DNA of 64,000 bases, from positions 409,010-473,009 of the forward strand of contig JXTB01000124.1 in NCBI GenBank assembly GCA_002914805.1, given 5' to 3'. This DNA comes from Parasponia andersonii (lineage: Eukaryota > Streptophyta > Magnoliopsida > Rosales > Cannabaceae). A program made the position numbers and the translations under genes. The notes below the pieces were generated by a model. It was given only the letters and a program-made list of their open reading frames with translations. It searched no databases and was not told where the DNA came from. How positions within the stretch are numbered: position 1 is the first letter of the stretch; every line of letters starts with the position of its first letter. Shown here piece after piece: positions 1-12,587 of this stretch.

Positions 1-545
1 GAGATACCAAAGGCTTGTAGGAAGATTGATGGACTTAGCATACACAAGACCAGATTTTGCTTATGTATTAAGCATTGTAAAGTAGTTTATGATAATCCTA
101 GAGTACAATATATGAGTGTTATCATGTGCATTTTGAGGTATTTGAAATCTGTTCTAAAATAGGAGATTTTATTCATAAAAACTCATATTATGACAGTGTT
201 GAGGCATACATTGATGCTGAGGAATGATACTTGGAGTTTCTGAAGCCTTATTGCTAAGACTTCTCTGGAATGATTTGGGCTTTCTGCCTAGGTAATCAAT
301 CTAGTTGTATTGTGACAATAAACTAGTATGTGATATTACTCATACAGTCATGATCATACAAAATATGTTGAGATAGATAGATTTTTTATTAAGGAAAAGT
401 TAAATGAAAAACTATTGAGTTGTCTAAAATTTGATCAGAAGATAAGTTGGTTGATATCCTCACCAAAGCTATCTCCAATTCAGTGTTCTCGAAATTTTTA
501 GACAAATTAAGTATGTGTGACATTTATGCACTGACTTGAAGGATA
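1..545 (+). pseudogene. 3' remnant of a copia retrotransposon RT/RNase H
   Basis: The first bases translate as RYQRLVGRLMDLAYTRPDFA, the block that joins reverse transcriptase to RNase H in Ty1/copia polyproteins. The frame breaks at a TAG near position 82. Near 440-535 another frame gives KLVDILTKAISNSVF and then LDKLSMCDIYAL, the usual C-terminus of copia RNase H. Between them stops and frameshifts are frequent. The upstream part of the element lies outside the window. This is a decayed fragment and not an expressed gene. Confidence 0.85.
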
Positions 546-546
546 A

Positions 547-802
547 AGTTGAGATATAGAATTGATAGTGGGAAATCTTTGCAATCTTCATTATAATTTT
601 TTCCTAATTTTGAGAGGTTATAACAATACATTACATATAGGTAGATTCATTTGTACTAATTTGTACTATACTTTGAATCTAGAATTTGTACTATTCACAA
701 TTCTCTATATATAATTGTGAATAGCTTGATTGTATATGAAAATGAATTAAATAAAAGAAACAAAATATTCATCTTTACTTTAATTATTTTATCTAGATCA
801 AC
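547..802 (+). repeat. Probable 3' LTR of the copia remnant
   Basis: Directly after the RNase H C-terminus the sequence TTGAGATATAGAATTG resembles the start of many copia LTRs. It is followed by a stretch typical of a short LTR, with a TATATAATTG block near 707-717 and an AATAAA-like signal near 750. The TG...CA ends are only inferred, the right boundary is approximate and the partner LTR is outside the window. Confidence 0.4.
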
Positions 803-1682
803 CATTTAAAAGTCATGTAAGATTTTCGAGTAAAAGAAGAAGAAAATAACATTTTTTTAATAAATGACATAGACCTTTTTTAGACAATAATTGTATCTAA
901 GAATCATTTATTTGAAATATTTCTTTCTATTTGAACAATTTTTTGGAAAAAAAAAATTCAAATGACACATCCTTATTTATGTCAAACTATAGTAACTTCT
1001 ATAGACAAAAAATAATTATATTGTCACTCCTAATAAAACTAAAAAGAATACATGTGCATCTTTATTACATGTTAAATTTGACTAAAAACTTACCTTTTAC
1101 CCATTAAATTTTTGTTTAATTATGAAATGGTTATACTAAAGAAAAAAATATTTATATTAAAATGGTAACATAGCTAAGTACCGACAAGAAAAAATATAAG
1201 AGTAGTGACCCATTTGTTTTAATTGGTATTAATAAATGATACCATTTACTAATTTATATCATAACAGCTATTGGTTCTAGGTTGATGTCCATTTGTTAGT
1301 GAAAAGGTTTTAATTTTCTTTTTTGTCATTCTTTTATTAACCTTTACTGCCATTAATAGGAAGATATTATTAAATAGTATTTTTTTTTATTTCAATATAT
1401 CAAATTATTTACTTAGCATATTTTTAGATATACTAATCTAATTTGCAATATTTGCTTTTAGTAGATATCTTTTCAATCATTATAGGTCTTATTATGAGAT
1501 TGGTATATCTAATTATGTTTTTATGAGGAAAAAAAAAACTTTTTTTTGCAAATTGAGAATTTTAAGCTTAATAGATATTTTTTAGTCATAATAGATCTGT
1601 TTATATGCTTAGTATATCTAACTCTGAATACATATGCAGCAGTGAAATTGATAAGTGGTTTTCATATATTTTGAGTGTGTAA

Positions 1683-1702
1683 ATATATATATATATATAT
1701 AT
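1683..1702. repeat. (TA)n microsatellite
   Basis: Uninterrupted alternating A and T in AT-rich intergenic DNA. Confidence 0.9.
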
Positions 1703-4700
1703 TTATATGAGCAGTCTATGTACATCAATTTTTTTAGTTGTTATATTTATTGATATACCTTGTATATAACACTACCGTATGACCGATGAGATATATGTAT
1801 AATCTTTTTCTCATCAGTTTCTAACTGATGAAAAAATTTTAATTATTATATCAGGTTAAATCTGACGTGAAAACTTTACCCATAGTCAATTTTTTTTCAA
1901 CAAAATTTTTATCTATAGCTCTTTTTTTTTTTCCCTCCATACATGAATTTTTGAATTTTAAATTTTAAATTTTAAATTTTTGAAAGCTTTTCCATAATAT
2001 AATCTTTTATTCCCTAATTTTTTCCTACTTCTCACTCTTCAATCCTTTATTCACTTACTCTCTCTTTCACTCTTTTAGCTCTTCTTCTCCATCTCTTCTC
2101 TCCTGCTCTTCATTTTTCCGATAATAAAATCTAGCTACAATAATGCATATATATACAAATGTGATACTACATCTCTCTCACACTCTTAAAGTTTTTCTTA
2201 ATATCTTCCCTCTCTCTTTCTCTCTTTTCCTTCTTCTTCCTTCTCCATCTATTCTTCAGGTTAAAAAATATAAATGTAACAACTCAACTCAATGGTTATA
2301 AAAGATAATAGATTTATGTAAGATTAAAATTTTCTAGTTTCGCAAAATGGTTTGACCATTCGACCATGATTGTTGGTACTAGCTCGCTTGCAATAATTTT
2401 TTATTTTTTTAATGTATTCTTAACTTTAGGTGTTAGTTTTAAACCGATGTCTAAAATCTTTCATGTCGGTCTGAAACTAACATAATATGGTTACCACGTT
2501 AATTTTAACTAATGTGAATGTATTTGACTTACATTATCAGGTGCATACACGTCGGATTTATGACTGACAAGAAATATTTTTTTACGTCACTTTCTAAATA
2601 ACGTGAAATCCTCTTTTTGTTTTAGTTTTAGATACTTTTTTAACCCAAATATATATGTTGTTTCTTCAATGTTGTATTGAATCTCGTGTTCATTTGTTGC
2701 ACAATATAATGGGTTAATTGTGTGTATACATACTAATTATAGTAAATAATATGAAAGATTATATATATGAAAAATGTATTAAGTACATGTACATGGATAT
2801 ATCAAGAAAAAATATATTATTTAATATAATTTTCCTTTAATGGTGGTATAGTTCACGGTGCGTAACTCTATGAACTCATAAACGTTAAAAATGACTTAAT
2901 TAACAAAGATTTAATATAAAATAAATGGTGGATTTTGATCAGGGTTATATTTAATGACACAAAATTGGAATATATTTTCATATACTGAGTACATGCATGC
3001 ATAGATACACCAAGGAAAAAAAAAAAAAAAGATGTGTTATTTAACGGTGTTCTTCTACTAATGATCATATTGTTCATTTTTTGCAAAAAACCTCGTAACT
3101 GATAAATGGCATTAATTTGTAAAAAATTGTAGGGTTGAGGAGGGTGATTTTGGTATGCATTTTCAATTAGAATCTAATTGCGTCATTTAGCTATTATTTT
3201 TTGTGTTTGAGATATTTATTAATTTTGAGCCTGAAAAGGAACGTATACCTCTATAACACAAAATTTATTGATTTTTCAATTTTTAATTTTTTTTTAAAGG
3301 GCTTCCATTATAGTTATTTGTTTTAGGGGATGTCAATAAAGGTTTCACGTAAATTAAAGGACGTCAGAGTTTCTTTTTTTTTTTTCAGGAAAAAAGGCAA
3401 AATTATCAAATTGGTGAAACATTAGCAAAATTTCTCCTTATTCAAATAGCCTCTAACGGAATTTTGAATAAAAAATTGCAAAAAGACTAACGGATGGTTA
3501 ACACAGAGAACCGTTAGGCACTTTTATGCCAGATAAAAAAAAGTTGGGACCAACATACAAAATAAGTAAAATAGTAGAGACTAATAGTACCATTTAACCT
3601 ATTCCTGTAAAAGAAGAACAATGTTTCAAAGTATGACAACAAAAGAAAACAAGAGCAGACCTGATACCCCTCATCGTCAATAGCACTACAGCAGCATAAA
3701 AACATTGAAAACTTACTACAAACCATGCATGCAGGAGCTTATCAGAATTGTTTCCTAATATATTTAAAGTTTTTTTTGGTTTTACATCCATTTTCCCTTT
3801 CAATTCATGCTAAAACAAAAATTGTTCAGAGGGAAAAAAAATCAACAAATAAATAGTTGAGTAACATCAGAGCCTATTAATAGTTAATGAAGAACCATGT
3901 GAATAACATTGAATAATAGAAATCAAACAAGTTTCATCAATAAGTTATCGAGAACGCCTGGCCTATGATTCATGTATTGTGCTGTGGTCTAAGTCTTACG
4001 TAAGACCTTTAATTAAACAAACACTTTGCCTTTTAGGCGAACCAGGCCATGACCTCCTTACAGTTTTCATCAGTCCAATCCAGTTCTTAAAACCGGTTCT
4101 GGCAGGGGACTATATGGCAAAAATAAGGGGAAATGTGAAAAATCCAAAGTTTTGATATTTTAGTAATAGCTACTATAAATCATTCACAATCGTGTTCACA
4201 GTTCACCCAATGATCAAATGACAATGTTAAACTGCCCAATAGAAGCAATCTGCAAGTAAGACTTAGTGAATATTCTTAAACGGAATTGAAACTCTTACAA
4301 TCACGCTCGGAAAGATAGCCACGTGAGCCGCCTCCAACTCTCCTTTTTCTTTTATTAAAAAAAATGGCAAATTTATCACAACAATAAGCCCCTTACAAAG
4401 AGCCCGTTTTGGATTATTTTGAAAGCCACTTTTGAAAGCCGCTTACAAAAACAGTTAGAGATAAACAGATGTATGAGAAGAGTTTGATAAACACATGCAT
4501 TTGATTAGTAGATTTGAGAATGATAAATGTTGTTTTTATTTAGTGTCATAATACAAATTTTCAAAAATATAAATACACAATGTATAGTTTATAAAATATT
4601 TTATACTATTTTTAAGCAGTGTAATAATTTTGTAAATTAAATTTATTAAACACCTAATTTATTTTTTTTCCCCCTCATAACTCAATTATACACAATACAA

Positions 4701-5149
4701 TAATACGTCAATACACCACAAGCAAGTGAGTCGTGGTGAAAAATAACAAGAAAATGTTAAAATACAGAAGTTTTAATAAATTCCCAAATCAAAGGTATAA
4801 GTTTCTAATTCTCCTTACTTGATGCGGGCCAATAATTTTGATGACCACATGACATGAAAGAGGGACAGGGTTTGGATCCAAACTTATGGGCTTGCGTGGC
4901 AGAGTCTCCTCGTAGAGGAGCATTGGGTGGCGGGTCCTAACCACATCCCTGCTAACGCCTAACCGACGATTATCGAAAACAAAAATGTGGAGCCACGTAT
5001 GTGATAAATTGGGCAACTTCCGGTCCCGCTCGACTTTAGTAAAGGAATAAACATAGTTAAGTACTCTTGAACCTCTCTTCCCCACCTACCCGCCTACAAA
5101 ATGGAGGGACGCTTGGTTCTTGGCTACTTAGATTGCAAAAGGAAAATAA

Positions 5150-5178
5150 ACAAATAAATAAATAAATAAATAAATAAA
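5150..5178. repeat. (AAAT)n microsatellite
   Basis: About seven consecutive AAAT-type units, the first slightly imperfect. Confidence 0.85.
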
Positions 5179-5526
5179 AAGAAGAGGTCAGCACCAAGTT
5201 GCTGTTTTTTCTTTTTCTTTTTAGTACAGATGAATGTCTTAAGCTCAAATGATTTTGAAAACCAATAAATAAGAAAAAAAAAAAATTATTGCTCTTTTCG
5301 ATAATGAAATGAGAATAATGAAGTCTTCTGTCGCTATTTTTGAGCCATTCTGTTATGTAACATCTTTGCCTTTGATTCATGAGATTATATCAACGTGGTC
5401 CGCTGTCCCTATATATTGGCACAGCCATAATTATAATAATACAATGTTTTGTTTTGTATGTACAGAAACATATTTACATTGGCTAACTTACATAATTTGA
5501 TTGCACAAGAGAATATATGAGACAAA

Positions 5527-5548
5527 AGAAGAAGAAGAAGAAGAAGAA
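5527..5548. repeat. (GAA)n microsatellite
   Basis: Seven consecutive GAA/AAG triplets. Confidence 0.85.
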
Positions 5549-7256
5549 TAGAAGAGGACAAAATCGGTGTTTGTTATGTTTTGTTTTCGCAATAAAGGCA
5601 GGACAAAGTGAAATTATGTAGATTTGACAACGAGGAAAACTTTTTATTTTTTATTTTTGCGTATCAATAAATCATTGCTCTTAGGCTGTCATCTCGAGTA
5701 TAAATTATAGTGGTTTGAAGTGATTTAGAAGCTAAATCAAGTATCAACAGGACTTTAATTTGATTTTTAAGCTACTGACCTTATATTCCCAGAACATGTT
5801 TTATTTTGCAAGCTGGGCTCAAATTCAGTAGCAGCGTAAAAATATTCTTTGCCTACTGCGAAACTTGAATTGTTTTGTATTGTATTTTAAGCATTTAATT
5901 TAAATATATATATATATTTTTTAAGTTGCATTCCTGTTTGTTTCCGATAAATTAATTAAAGGACATAAATGATATCACATGTTCGTAATATATTCAATTC
6001 TATTCAAATATCTCATCGATGACCTAAATTACTAAATTTTGTGGACAATCTTATCTGTTTGGTAGATGAGCTCAGAGGGTTTAAGACTGTTCAACCCAAA
6101 ATAACAACATGATATGTAATTGAGTTTTTAACAAATGTTACAGACCTAATTCACAACCCAGTTGTCACTTGTCAACCTAATATTGTATGATTTTCTTTTT
6201 TAAAAAAAAATATCTCTTCTACAATAATTAAATAGATGAGATCATTGGCATAAAGTCATAACTTATGTCCAGCTCATGATATGTTTTTATTGTCACCAAT
6301 CTATGAATAAAGTAATTTATCAATCCATATGGTATATTATGACTAATTATAATTATGATGTGAAGCATATTGATGTTTGACTGACCACTATTTTTTCGGG
6401 TTTTGTCTTTGTGGACTTGGATTAATTACATTTACTTTATGCAATGGCTGCATATTCTGAAGAGATACGCTTCTGATCTTTGGTTTAATGCAGAGATGGA
6501 CTGAAAACTCGGGGAATATCAGCAGCATAATAATCAATTAATTTTCCCATCTCCATAGTTCTCTCACCCTCTACATCTCAGGGGGAACAAATACTAATAA
6601 AGTGGCGTTTTTGTAGCTTAATTAAACATAACTAATTTTCTATAGATGAATAAATATGAGAATATTTCAATTTATATACGGCATTTTCTCTAGACAATTC
6701 TGTCACCTGACCTTTTCTATAACGAAGTCCTTATGTAATAAACTTTAATTCACACTTACATTCCTCTGTCTATCAGAAAATAAGTGACAAATTAAGAATG
6801 TCACCTTAATCTAAAAAAAAATGGTGGAAGACAAATAGAATATTAGTACTTGCTTAATGCCTTTTTTTTTTTTTCGTGGCTAAATCTCCATGCTTTCATG
6901 GTAGTTTGACTAGTTCCTTTCATTTTTTTTCTTTTTTTTTTTTAATAAGAAACTGGTTCCTTTCAATTGATATTAATAAAAAATACCGTAGCGTATGAGT
7001 CCTTGCCCTGCGCATTTTTTTTTTTTAACGTCAACAGTAACAGTTGGCATGTGATAACAGTTGGCATGTGTGCAAAGGTTATGAGACATGGTTGCTAGTA
7101 CTAGTATTAGTACCGCTCACCAAATGTTATAGACCCATTCAAATTCCATTCACATCAGAGTCTCAGTGCATGCGTAAATTTGCCTACGCCACGGGCCCAT
7201 GGCGTATTTGGCAAATATGACAATATTTTTAGGTTTGGGTCATTTCTCATCCGGGA

Positions 7257-7652
7257 AGAGAAAAGTTCGTAAATACCTGTTTTTAAAACTATATTTTTAT
7301 AAATATTTATTTTTTATTTTTATTTCATAAATATTCATTTTTATACTTTTTTTTTTTAATGTAGACCACCACTGTTTTATACATTAAATATATAACATGA
7401 TATACATTTCATGTATTAAATATGTATTGTAGTCTACATTGCATAAATAAAAATTAAACAAAAAATTAGCATATATTTTAAAATATATACCGTTCATAAT
7501 TTACACATGAAATGTATACCTCATGGATAAAGTTTATATTGTAAATACCGACTACTCATGTGGACCATAAAAATAGGTATTTTGAAAGAAAAATTAAAAA
7601 CGGATATTTATGAAATAAATTTTAAAAAACAGGTACTAGGCATAAATTTCTC
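7257..7652. mobile_element. MITE-like element with imperfect terminal inverted repeats
   Basis: The left end (GAGAAAAGTTCG, then TACCTGTTTTTAAAA near 7276-7290) is mirrored at the right end, whose reverse complement reads GAGAAATTTATG and then TACCTGTTTTTTAAAA. The interior is AT-rich and non-coding. The size of about 0.4 kb and the inverted ends fit a non-autonomous DNA element. No clear target-site duplication was identified, so the exact ends are approximate. Confidence 0.5.
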
Positions 7653-8906
7653 AAAAAAAAAGTGTCTGAATCATGTTTTGGCCCAATTGATCTTATTTTG
7701 AATGCTGGTAACTCGACATTTGTGATATTTTATTGTTGACAACCATAAAACTTTTGATTTTGTTAATAATTGATGTTGTTCAGAAGAGCAATAATCTCTT
7801 TTTCTATAGTTAGATCACCGTTCTAGTAATACCATTATATGACAAAAGTGTAAAACTACACAAGCCTTCAATTATATTACCATTTAACATGAATAAATGA
7901 ATCCATAGCCAATGTGACACGGTCATGTACCGTTACAATTTTTTTTTTTTGACTAAAAGTCGTGTACCGTGGATATTTGCCAGATTAAACTTCTAGAGTA
8001 ACAGCAATTTTCTTAGTCAATGCAGCACTTTCTAAAGTTAATATAATGCATGAACGTCTTTAGTAAATGTCAAACAAGCCAAGATCTTGGTATTTTATAT
8101 TATGTTCATTTTCAAAGGATTCGGAGAGAGATTACAATTACAAAATTATCAGTCTAACACGTAACTCCGATGTCCAAAGGACATCTACCATGACAACGAA
8201 GCCAATTTGATAATCTTCTATAGATTTTCTTTCGTTGGAAAAAATAGTTTTTCATTTTAGGGGACAAAAAATATAAACTATAGAATAGATTTAAAAATCA
8301 ATAAAAGACGGCTATTTTTTCTATAATAAGGAAAAAAAATATGTATGGTACTTTAATTGGTGCACTAATTAGTGTAACACCTTATTTAATTTTAAGAGGA
8401 ATGTGTATCAAATTTATCTTAGAAAATAAATATTAGAAGAAAAAAATAGGAAAAAAAAGAGAGAAAATTCACTCCAAATAGCTGTGAGAAGAGAGACAGA
8501 GGGAGAGTTGGTGGTGTGACTGGTCAATTTTGACAATATTTCTACAGAAAACAAAATAAAAATGAAAGATAGAAAGAAAGAAAAACTCTGTAAAAGTCCT
8601 AGAAAAGCTCCGAAGAGTTTTTTGACTCTGAAACCCAATCTCCTCCTTCCTCTCTGCTTCTCCCAAACCCAAACCCACTAGTCAAATTTATTCATACCTT
8701 CATCTTCTTCTCCGCCATAGCCTCAAGCCCTTTTCACCTTCTATCTTCTTCAGCCCAACATACCCAAAAAAAACCTCAGCTTTCTCTCTCTCTCCCAGAA
8801 AAAAAAACCCCATTTTCGCCATTGATGAGTTCATCCCAGTGTTTTTACAGACCCATGTTAATCGAGATTTGACATTGAAAGAGGTCTCTTTTGAGCTTTT
8901 GGGATT
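7653..8906. other. Intergenic DNA and presumed promoter/5' leader of the U-box gene
   Basis: Bases 7653-8450 are AT-rich with nothing recognisable. From about 8500 to 8906 the composition changes to C/T-rich tracts (for example CTCTCTCTCTC near 8780), common in plant 5' leaders. This suggests the transcript of the downstream U-box gene starts here. No start site can be fixed from sequence alone. Confidence 0.45.
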
Positions 8907-10559
8907 ATGGGTGGAAATGGCAGACACAGGTGGAAGATCTCATTCTACCGCTCTTCCTCCTCCTCCTCCAGCTCAAAAATGGAGGTCAAGCAACCCCCGA
9001 AGGACTTCTTATGCCCCATTCACGGCTCCCTAATGGCCGACCCGGTTATCGTCTCGTCCGGCCAGACCTTCGAGCGGGTCTCCGTACAAGTCTGCAGAGA
9101 ATTAGGGTTTTCGCCCACGCTCGAAGACGGGTCCCGACCCGATTTCTCCTCCACCTTGATTGCCAACAAGGCCATCAAGTCGACGATCGTCCACTGGTGC
9201 GACGATTCTGGCGCGGAGCACCCGCGCCCGCCCGATTACGCCTCCGTGGAGAAGGCCGTCAGGGCTCTAATGGCGGTGGCGGCGGAGGAGGAGGACCGAG
9301 ACCGCAAGCCCCCCGAGCCGGACCTTAGGGTTTCGGAGCGGGAGCTGCTCCGCGGCGTGGCGGAGCAGCCTCCGGTGATATTCTCCCACGCGGCGACGGA
9401 ATTGGGCCACCGGGTCAACCATTTCTACTCGAGCTCGTCGGAGGAATCGGTCGTAATCCCGTCGTCTTCGTCGAATCCGGGGACTCCTCTGCCCCTGGCG
9501 ACCCGGCCCCTCAGCTATTATTCCTCGTCTTCCTCCGAAATCGCCGAGATCGAAGCGCTCTCCGGAATTCCCAATTCGTCCCCGGCTTCCGAAGAAGAGG
9601 AGAATTTGGTGAGGAAGATGAAGACGCCCGATGTGGTGGAGCAAGAGGAGGCCGTAATCCTGCTGAGGAAGACGACCAGAACGAAGGAGGAGCTCAGGGC
9701 TTCGCTCTGCACGCCTCGGCTTCTCTCAGCGTTGAAGCCTTTGATTGCTTCCCGGTACGCCGTGGTCCAGACCAACGCCATAGCTTCTCTGGTCAACCTC
9801 TCGCTCGAGAAGCCTAACAAGGTGCTGATCGTGCGGTCCGGATTCGTCCCTCACTTGATCGACGTCCTCAAAGGCGGCTCCAGCGAGTCGCAGGAGCACG
9901 CCGCGGGAGTCCTCTTCAGCTTGGCGCTGGAGGACGAGAACAAGATGGCGATCGGAGTCCTCGGCGCGCTGCCGCCTCTGATGCACGCGCTTATCCGGTC
10001 CGAGAGCGAGCGGACCCGGCACGACTCGGCGCTGGCGCTGTACCACCTGACGCTGGTTCAGAGCAACCGGGTCAAGCTCGTCAAGCTCAACGCCATCCCG
10101 ACGCTGCTGGCATTGGCTCAGTCGGGGTCTTCGGCGAGCCGGGTTTTGCTGATTCTCTGTAACTTGGCGGTTTGCCCCGAGGGGAGGTCCGCCATGCTCG
10201 ACGCCAATGCGGTGGAGTGCCTCGTGGGGTTGCTGAGGCGGAACGAGCTGGATTCGGAGTCGACTCGGGAGAATTGCGTGGCGGCTCTGTTTGCGCTGAG
10301 CCATGGGAGCATGAGGTTCAGAGGGTTGGCGAGGGAGGCTAGAGCGGTTGAGGTGTTGAGAGAGATAGAGGAGAGAGGAAGCGATAGGGCTCGAGAGAAG
10401 GCCAAGAGGATGTTGCAGATGATGAGAGGGAGAGATGAGGGTGAAGACGAAGAAGGAGACTGGGAAGCGGCGCTGGAATCAAGCGGTGGACTCACTGGGT
10501 CAAGGTACCGAGTTGGTGTTGGGAGGAATATGCACGGTGCAAACTCAACTACTTTTTGA
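8907..10559 (+). CDS. U-box domain and armadillo-repeat E3 ubiquitin ligase (PUB38-41 type)
   Basis: Intact 550-residue single-exon frame. A basic, Ser-rich N-terminus (MGGNGRHRWKISF) precedes a U-box at about residues 30-108, recognisable from DFLCPIHGSLMADPVIVSSG and KSTIVHWC. U-boxes bind an E2 enzyme and fold without zinc. Residues about 235-500 form armadillo repeats (such as IASLVNLSLEKPNK and AAGVLFSLALEDENK), which usually bind substrates. This order matches the plant PUB38/39/40/41 group, cytoplasmic or nuclear ligases implicated in hormone and stress signalling. The substrate cannot be told from sequence. The first ATG is preferred because that group begins with a similar basic Ser-rich stretch; a second in-frame ATG at 8979 would remove 24 residues. 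The gene is strikingly GC-rich against its AT-rich surroundings, so long antisense frames overlap it. Confidence 0.92.
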   Translation: MGGNGRHRWKISFYRSSSSSSSSKMEVKQPPKDFLCPIHGSLMADPVIVSSGQTFERVSVQVCRELGFSPTLEDGSRPDFSSTLIANKAIKSTIVHWCDDSGAEHPRPPDYASVEKAVRALMAVAAEEEDRDRKPPEPDLRVSERELLRGVAEQPPVIFSHAATELGHRVNHFYSSSSEESVVIPSSSSNPGTPLPLATRPLSYYSSSSSEIAEIEALSGIPNSSPASEEEENLVRKMKTPDVVEQEEAVILLRKTTRTKEELRASLCTPRLLSALKPLIASRYAVVQTNAIASLVNLSLEKPNKVLIVRSGFVPHLIDVLKGGSSESQEHAAGVLFSLALEDENKMAIGVLGALPPLMHALIRSESERTRHDSALALYHLTLVQSNRVKLVKLNAIPTLLALAQSGSSASRVLLILCNLAVCPEGRSAMLDANAVECLVGLLRRNELDSESTRENCVAALFALSHGSMRFRGLAREARAVEVLREIEERGSDRAREKAKRMLQMMRGRDEGEDEEGDWEAALESSGGLTGSRYRVGVGRNMHGANSTTF

Positions 10560-11837
10560 ATTATCGTAAATTTTTTTTTATTTTATTTTTCGAAGAAATT
10601 TCTTTTTTTTTTTTTTTCGAGTATGGGGTTTAAAATTTGATATTAGGCCTAGACTGTAAATTACTGTTTTTCAGTCACCAAAAAAAAATGAAGAAGAAGA
10701 AGAAGAAAAGAAAGGTGTATTATTTATTGTTGTAAGGAGAAGATAGGTGTAATTTTTGTTGTTGTGTTGGGGGCATTTAGCCCGACTCGGCATCGAGTTT
10801 GGTAACGAGTTTGGTGCCTTTGGGTATTTTGGGGAGGATGATGGGTGTAATTATTTGGTGGAGCATGTTGATGCTTTTGTTTGTTTAACACTTATTTTTT
10901 TTCTTTTTTCTTTTTTCTTTTTTACTCTTTCTTTTCTTGTCATATGGTTAAATTGTTTGTCAACAATATTTAAAGTTTTTCCTTTTTCCCCCTTTAATCT
11001 ATGGAAATGACATCTGTAAATTATTTTGCTTTGACTTTTTGGGATTTTGGGTTCAATCCAGTGATGCCGAGGCTTTTTCTAGCTAGTTTCTAGAGACAAT
11101 AACAGCTCTTGAGCAAATTGGTCGTTTTGTTTGTTTCTTATTCTTCAGTCTTCATCGTTGGCTTTATGTGTCTGACTTTAGAAATTAGAATACGATTGAA
11201 GCAATTTTGAGGGGTTAAAAGCTAATTGGCCTCAAGTGATGGTTACTAATCCGTGATCAAATAAATTCTAAGATACATAGAGGCAAGCACGGTTATTAAT
11301 CCGTAATCAAATGAACTCTAAGGAGAATAAAGGGAATAAGATACAATAAGTGAAAAGAGTTAGAATTTCTATTAGAATTAATAAACATGACCTAAGATTT
11401 TGATTTTTGAGGTGCTAATTACCTCTTTTGTTTCTGTTAAAGGAATGCAAATACGGTCTCACGTATGGATTGTTTGTAATGGAAGTAGATAATGTATCAC
11501 ATATTTAAGCTGAAAGTTGATTGTTTAGGCCTTTGGGAATTGATTTTGTGTTGGAATTATATTGGTGGGGCATGTCATGCACAAGTGACAAGCCTACTTT
11601 CTTTACCTTTCGTTCTTTTTCTTTTTGTAAAAGGTTTGGGGCAATTTAGTTTAGGCACACCACTTTTTTCTATTGTTGGTTATAATCTAATTTTATATAC
11701 ACTTTGGACAAAAGTAGATACTGATAAAGCTCTTAACTTTAGAGTGTCACCTGAGAATCGTGAAGGATGAGATTAGTTCTATTGCTTAATTTTTTACTAC
11801 TTTCGTCCGTTAGTGGAAATTCTTTACCTATGGACAA

Positions 11838-11874
<37 letters not shown>

Positions 11875-12424
11875 GAGAGAGAGAGAGCGCATTCGGACAG
11901 CTTATAGTTGTGTTGAAGTAGGATTATACATGCTACGTAGTTTGGAAGCAAAAAAAAAAAAAAAAAGAACAACGACAAAGGAAAATTTAATAAATATTTT
12001 TAAAAAATGGAAAAAGAAAACGACATGAACAAAAAACCGCATAGAATATATGATAAAACAATAAAATATATAAATAAAGGGAAAAGAAGGAACAGATGGA
12101 GGCTAGAGCTAGTAATATAACAAACTAGAGAAGAAAAAAATGTGAAAAAAAGGGAAAAAGTAAAAGCATGTGATAAAAAATGAAGGAGAAATGAGAAAAT
12201 CAATTTTTTGGGTAATTAAGAATCAATATTTGTTACTTAATACATTTAGAGAAAATAAATGTAACTCCCTCTAGAAAGTAAGTACAATTTTTTTATTTTT
12301 ATTTTTAAAATTTTGACCTAGCCGATGCATGTGACCATAATACAATTTGTTGTACGTTTTCTTATTGGAAAGTTTTTTAAAGAAAAAAATAAATTATTGT
12401 GAAATTATAATAAACTAATTTAAA
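10560..12424. other. 3' region of the U-box gene and gene-free DNA
   Basis: T-rich and A-rich tracts follow the stop codon. Near 11227-11325 a segment around ACTAATCCGTGATCAAAT recurs once in diverged form. A (TA)n run followed by (GA)n lies at 11843-11887. Frames at 10756-11010 and 11492-11770 have no domain resemblance and read as low-complexity hydrophobic sequence, so I do not call genes. Confidence 0.55.
11843..11887. repeat. Compound (TA)n-(GA)n microsatellite
   Basis: About fifteen TA units followed by seven GA units. Confidence 0.9.
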
Positions 12425-12560
12425 TAGAATTCGAACCTCTCTCGTCCTACATACTCTCGCGCACTTTTAATAACCTCAACCAATTGAGCTAGTCTTATTC
12501 CCTACATACTCTCACACACTTTTAATAACCTCGACCAATTGAGCTAGTCTTATTTGGAGA
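12425..12560 (-). repeat. tRNA-like (SINE-like) relic with a duplicated A-box half
   Basis: On the minus strand TAGCTCAATTGGT resembles the internal pol III A box and GGTTCGAATTC resembles the B box (GGTTCGANTCC), as in tRNA-derived SINEs. The A-box side is tandemly duplicated with a 55-bp period (copies starting at 12446 and 12501 on the plus strand). It does not fold as a normal tRNA because the acceptor arms are not complementary, so it is not called a functional tRNA. Confidence 0.5.
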
Positions 12561-12587
12561 AATATTACTAATTTTTTTATCAGAAAG

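Larger units (their letters stand above)
803..7256. other. Gene-free AT-rich intergenic DNA
   Basis: No coding region with family resemblance was seen on either strand. The stretch holds many homopolymer A/T runs, a TA microsatellite at 1683-1702, an inverted pair TCATCAGTT/AACTGATGA near 1811-1830, an (AAAT)n run at about 5150-5178 and a (GAA)n run at 5527-5548. Bases 4780-5100 are less AT-rich and contain an ACGTGGC-like box on the minus strand. The minus-strand frame there (98 codons) has no recognisable domain. Confidence 0.6.

Noticed and set aside
3594..3803. 69-codon minus-strand frame with a hydrophobic segment
   Set aside because: Short, no family resemblance, in AT-rich intergenic DNA and overlapping another random frame.
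4789..5085. 98-codon minus-strand frame
   Set aside because: Less AT-rich than its surroundings, but no domain, no homologue I recognise and no gene structure around it.
9726..10304. 192-codon minus-strand frame inside the U-box gene
   Set aside because: Antisense shadow of a GC-rich coding region; Arg/Gln/His-rich with no domain.
12425..12560. Functional tRNA gene
   Set aside because: A- and B-box resemblance only; no complementary acceptor stem or anticodon loop.
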